A stretch of DNA of 64,000 nt from Pseudomonas svalbardensis. GTDB taxonomy: Bacteria; Pseudomonadota; Gammaproteobacteria; Pseudomonadales; Pseudomonadaceae. Shown piece by piece: positions 62,455 to 64,000 of this stretch. The stretch's first letter is position 1; each line of letters opens with the position of its first letter. The stretch is taken from assembly GCF_030053115.1 (NCBI RefSeq), contig NZ_CP125619.1, forward strand, positions 869,001-933,000. The letters are read 5' to 3'. The position numbers were made by a program, and so were the translations under genes. The notes beneath the pieces are model-generated. The model was not told where the DNA came from, searched no databases, and saw only the letters and a program-made list of their open reading frames with translations.

Positions 62455-63395
62455 TGGCCAAGATCCTGACCCTGACCCTCAACCCGGCGCTGGACCTCAC
62501 CGTCCAGTTGCCGCTACTTGCCCCCGGCCAAGTCAACCGTAGCGACGAGATGCACACGCATGCCGCCGGCAAAGGCGTGAACGTGGCACAAGTGCTGGCG
62601 GACCTTGGGCATCAGCTCACGGTCAGCGGTTTCCTCGGGGAGGACAACCTTCAAGCGTTCGAAACCCTGTTCGCCAAACGCGGTTTTGTCGACGCGTTCA
62701 TCCGTGTTCCGGGTGAGACGCGCAGCAACATCAAACTGGCGGAAAGCGATGGGCGCATCACCGACATCAACGGTCCCGGCCCCTTGGTGAGTGAAGCCGC
62801 GCAGCAGGCGTTGCTTGATCGACTTGATCAAATTGCGCCCGATCATGACGCGGTCGTCGTTGCCGGCAGCCTGCCTCAAGGCATCAGCCCGCAATGGTTG
62901 CAGGCGTTGATTGTGCGTTTGAAAAATCTCGGTTTGAACGTGGCGCTGGACACCAGTGGTGAAGCCTTGCGAGCAGCGCTCAACGCCGGCCCGTGGCTGA
63001 TCAAGCCAAACACCGAAGAGCTGGCCGACGTGCTGGGCTGCGAGGTGGTTTCGGTGGCTGCGCAAGCGCAAGCCGCGAGCCGCTTGCACGCTCAAGGCAT
63101 CGAGCACGTGGTGATCTCCGACGGCGCCGATGGTGTGAACTGGTTCAGTGTCGGCTCGGCGATGCATGCCACGCCGCCCAAGGTCAGTGTCGTCAGCACC
63201 GTGGGCGCAGGCGATTCGTTGCTGGCCGGCATGCTCCACGGTTTGCTCAGCGCCGACACGCCGGAACAGACCTTGCGCACCGCCACGGCGATTGCCGCGA
63301 TGGCGGTCACCCAGATCGGTTTCGGTATTGGCGACGCCACGCAGTTGGCGCGGCTCGAACAGGGCGTGCGCATGCGCACCCTGACAGAACAATAA
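62454..63395 (+). CDS. fruK: 1-phosphofructokinase
   Basis: A 313-residue PfkB-family kinase that phosphorylates fructose-1-phosphate to the 1,6-bisphosphate. Signatures are AAGKGVNVAQVLADLG near residue 38 and the catalytic STVGAGDSLLAGMLHG near residue 247. Its ATG shares a base with the fruB stop (TAATG), indicating coupling. Confidence 0.97.
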   Translation: MAKILTLTLNPALDLTVQLPLLAPGQVNRSDEMHTHAAGKGVNVAQVLADLGHQLTVSGFLGEDNLQAFETLFAKRGFVDAFIRVPGETRSNIKLAESDGRITDINGPGPLVSEAAQQALLDRLDQIAPDHDAVVVAGSLPQGISPQWLQALIVRLKNLGLNVALDTSGEALRAALNAGPWLIKPNTEELADVLGCEVVSVAAQAQAASRLHAQGIEHVVISDGADGVNWFSVGSAMHATPPKVSVVSTVGAGDSLLAGMLHGLLSADTPEQTLRTATAIAAMAVTQIGFGIGDATQLARLEQGVRMRTLTEQ

Positions 63396-63406
63396 GAGGG
63401 TTTGTC

Positions 63407-64000
63407 ATGAAGTTAGCCATTGTTACGGCCTGCCCGAACGGCATGGTCACCAGTGTGCTGTGCGCCCGTTTGCTTGATGCGGCGGCCCAGCGTCAGGGCT
63501 GGAGCACCAGTGTCGAAGTCAACGATGCCGCGCACCCTGAACGCCAATTGTCGGCGGCCACGATCGAGGCGGCCGAGTGGGTATTGCTGGTGACCAGTGC
63601 GCCGGTGGATATGTCGCGATTCGTCGGCAAGCGGGTGTTCCAAAGCACCCCGGCGCAAGCCCTGCAAGATGTTGAAGCGGTGCTGCGTCGCGGTGCTGAA
63701 GAGGCTCAGGTTTACATCGCCCCCGACGCCGTGGCCGAGCCTGCCGCACTCGTAAAAAACGCCCCGCGTTTGGTCGCGATTACTGCGTGCCCGACTGGCG
63801 TCGCTCACACCTTCATGGCCGCTGAAGCCTTGCAGCAAGCGGCCAAGCGTCTGGGCTACGACCTGCAAGTGGAAACCCAGGGCTCGGTCGGTGCCCGCAA
63901 TCCGTTGAGTGCAGCGGCGATTGCCGATGCGGACGTAGTGCTGCTGGCCTGCGATATCGAAGTCGCCACCGAGCGTTTTGCCGGCAAGAAGATTTACCGT
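63407..64000 (+). CDS. fruA: Fructose PTS permease EIIBC, 5' part
   Basis: Only the first 198 codons are in the window. Two EIIB-Fru domains in tandem are visible: the first starts with VTACPNGMVTSVLCARLL (Cys 9) and the second with ITACPTGVAHTFMAAEAL (Cys 128, the likely phosphorylated residue). The membrane EIIC domain should follow beyond the edge. The start 12 bases after fruK is preceded by AAGAGGG. Confidence 0.95.
   Translation, partial: MKLAIVTACPNGMVTSVLCARLLDAAAQRQGWSTSVEVNDAAHPERQLSAATIEAAEWVLLVTSAPVDMSRFVGKRVFQSTPAQALQDVEAVLRRGAEEAQVYIAPDAVAEPAALVKNAPRLVAITACPTGVAHTFMAAEALQQAAKRLGYDLQVETQGSVGARNPLSAAAIADADVVLLACDIEVATERFAGKKIYR

Overview
The window is chromosomal DNA of a Pseudomonas of the P. 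fluorescens group; the species cannot be fixed from sequence alone. The evidence is the gene order (smpB, ratA, rnfH, bamE, fur, recN, grpE-dnaK-dnaJ, dapB, carAB, greA, yhbY, rlmE, ftsH, folP, glmM, tpiA, secG, tRNA-Leu, tRNA-fMet, rimP-nusA-infB-rbfA-truB-rpsO-pnp), the GC-rich codon use, the tmRNA tag and the Pseudomonas-style REP palindromes.

Positions 1-6601 are one end of a P4-like genomic island inserted at the 3' end of the tmRNA gene ssrA. From the chromosome inward it has a tyrosine integrase, a cluster of short GTGTAAC/GTGTTAC repeats, a cargo gene of unknown function, then a leftward operon: an AlpA-type regulator, two unknown genes, a 370-bp non-coding region, three small genes and a toprim/DUF927 replication protein cut by the window edge. 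Most of these genes overlap by ATGA. The non-coding region carries a sense/antisense/sense set of short repeats and hairpins with the layout of the phage P4 CI-RNA immunity system. The rest of the island lies to the left, outside the window.

Positions 6602-16139 hold ssrA, a small secreted protein and a lactate-use cluster: the FadR-type regulator lldR, a near-perfect LldR operator, the permease lldP, lutABC (iron-sulfur L-lactate oxidation) and a large FAD/Fe-S D-lactate dehydrogenase. Positions 16203-26861 hold smpB, a sodium-dependent transporter, ratA, rnfH, bamE, fur, recN and the heat-shock genes with a clear sigma-32 promoter, then dapB. Positions 26972-39095 hold carAB with a leader ORF and attenuator-like hairpin, greA, yhbY, rlmE, ftsH, folP, glmM, tpiA and secG. 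Positions 39118-48300 hold two tRNAs and the rimP-nusA-infB-rbfA-truB-rpsO-pnp translation and RNA-decay cluster, with the initiator tRNA just upstream as in E. coli metY-rimP-nusA.

Positions 48369-53752 hold an atypical tRNA-Thr gene, a small conserved protein, nadC, a DUF1631 protein and ampDE. Between ampE and a chemotaxis receptor sits an IS110-family (IS1111-like) insertion sequence placed in the outer edge of a REPIN. Its 3' non-coding end can be folded by eye into a bridge RNA whose guide loops match the actual insertion flanks and the element's own ends. The window closes with tatD, the repressor cra and the fructose PTS operon fruB-fruK-fruA (fruA cut by the right edge).
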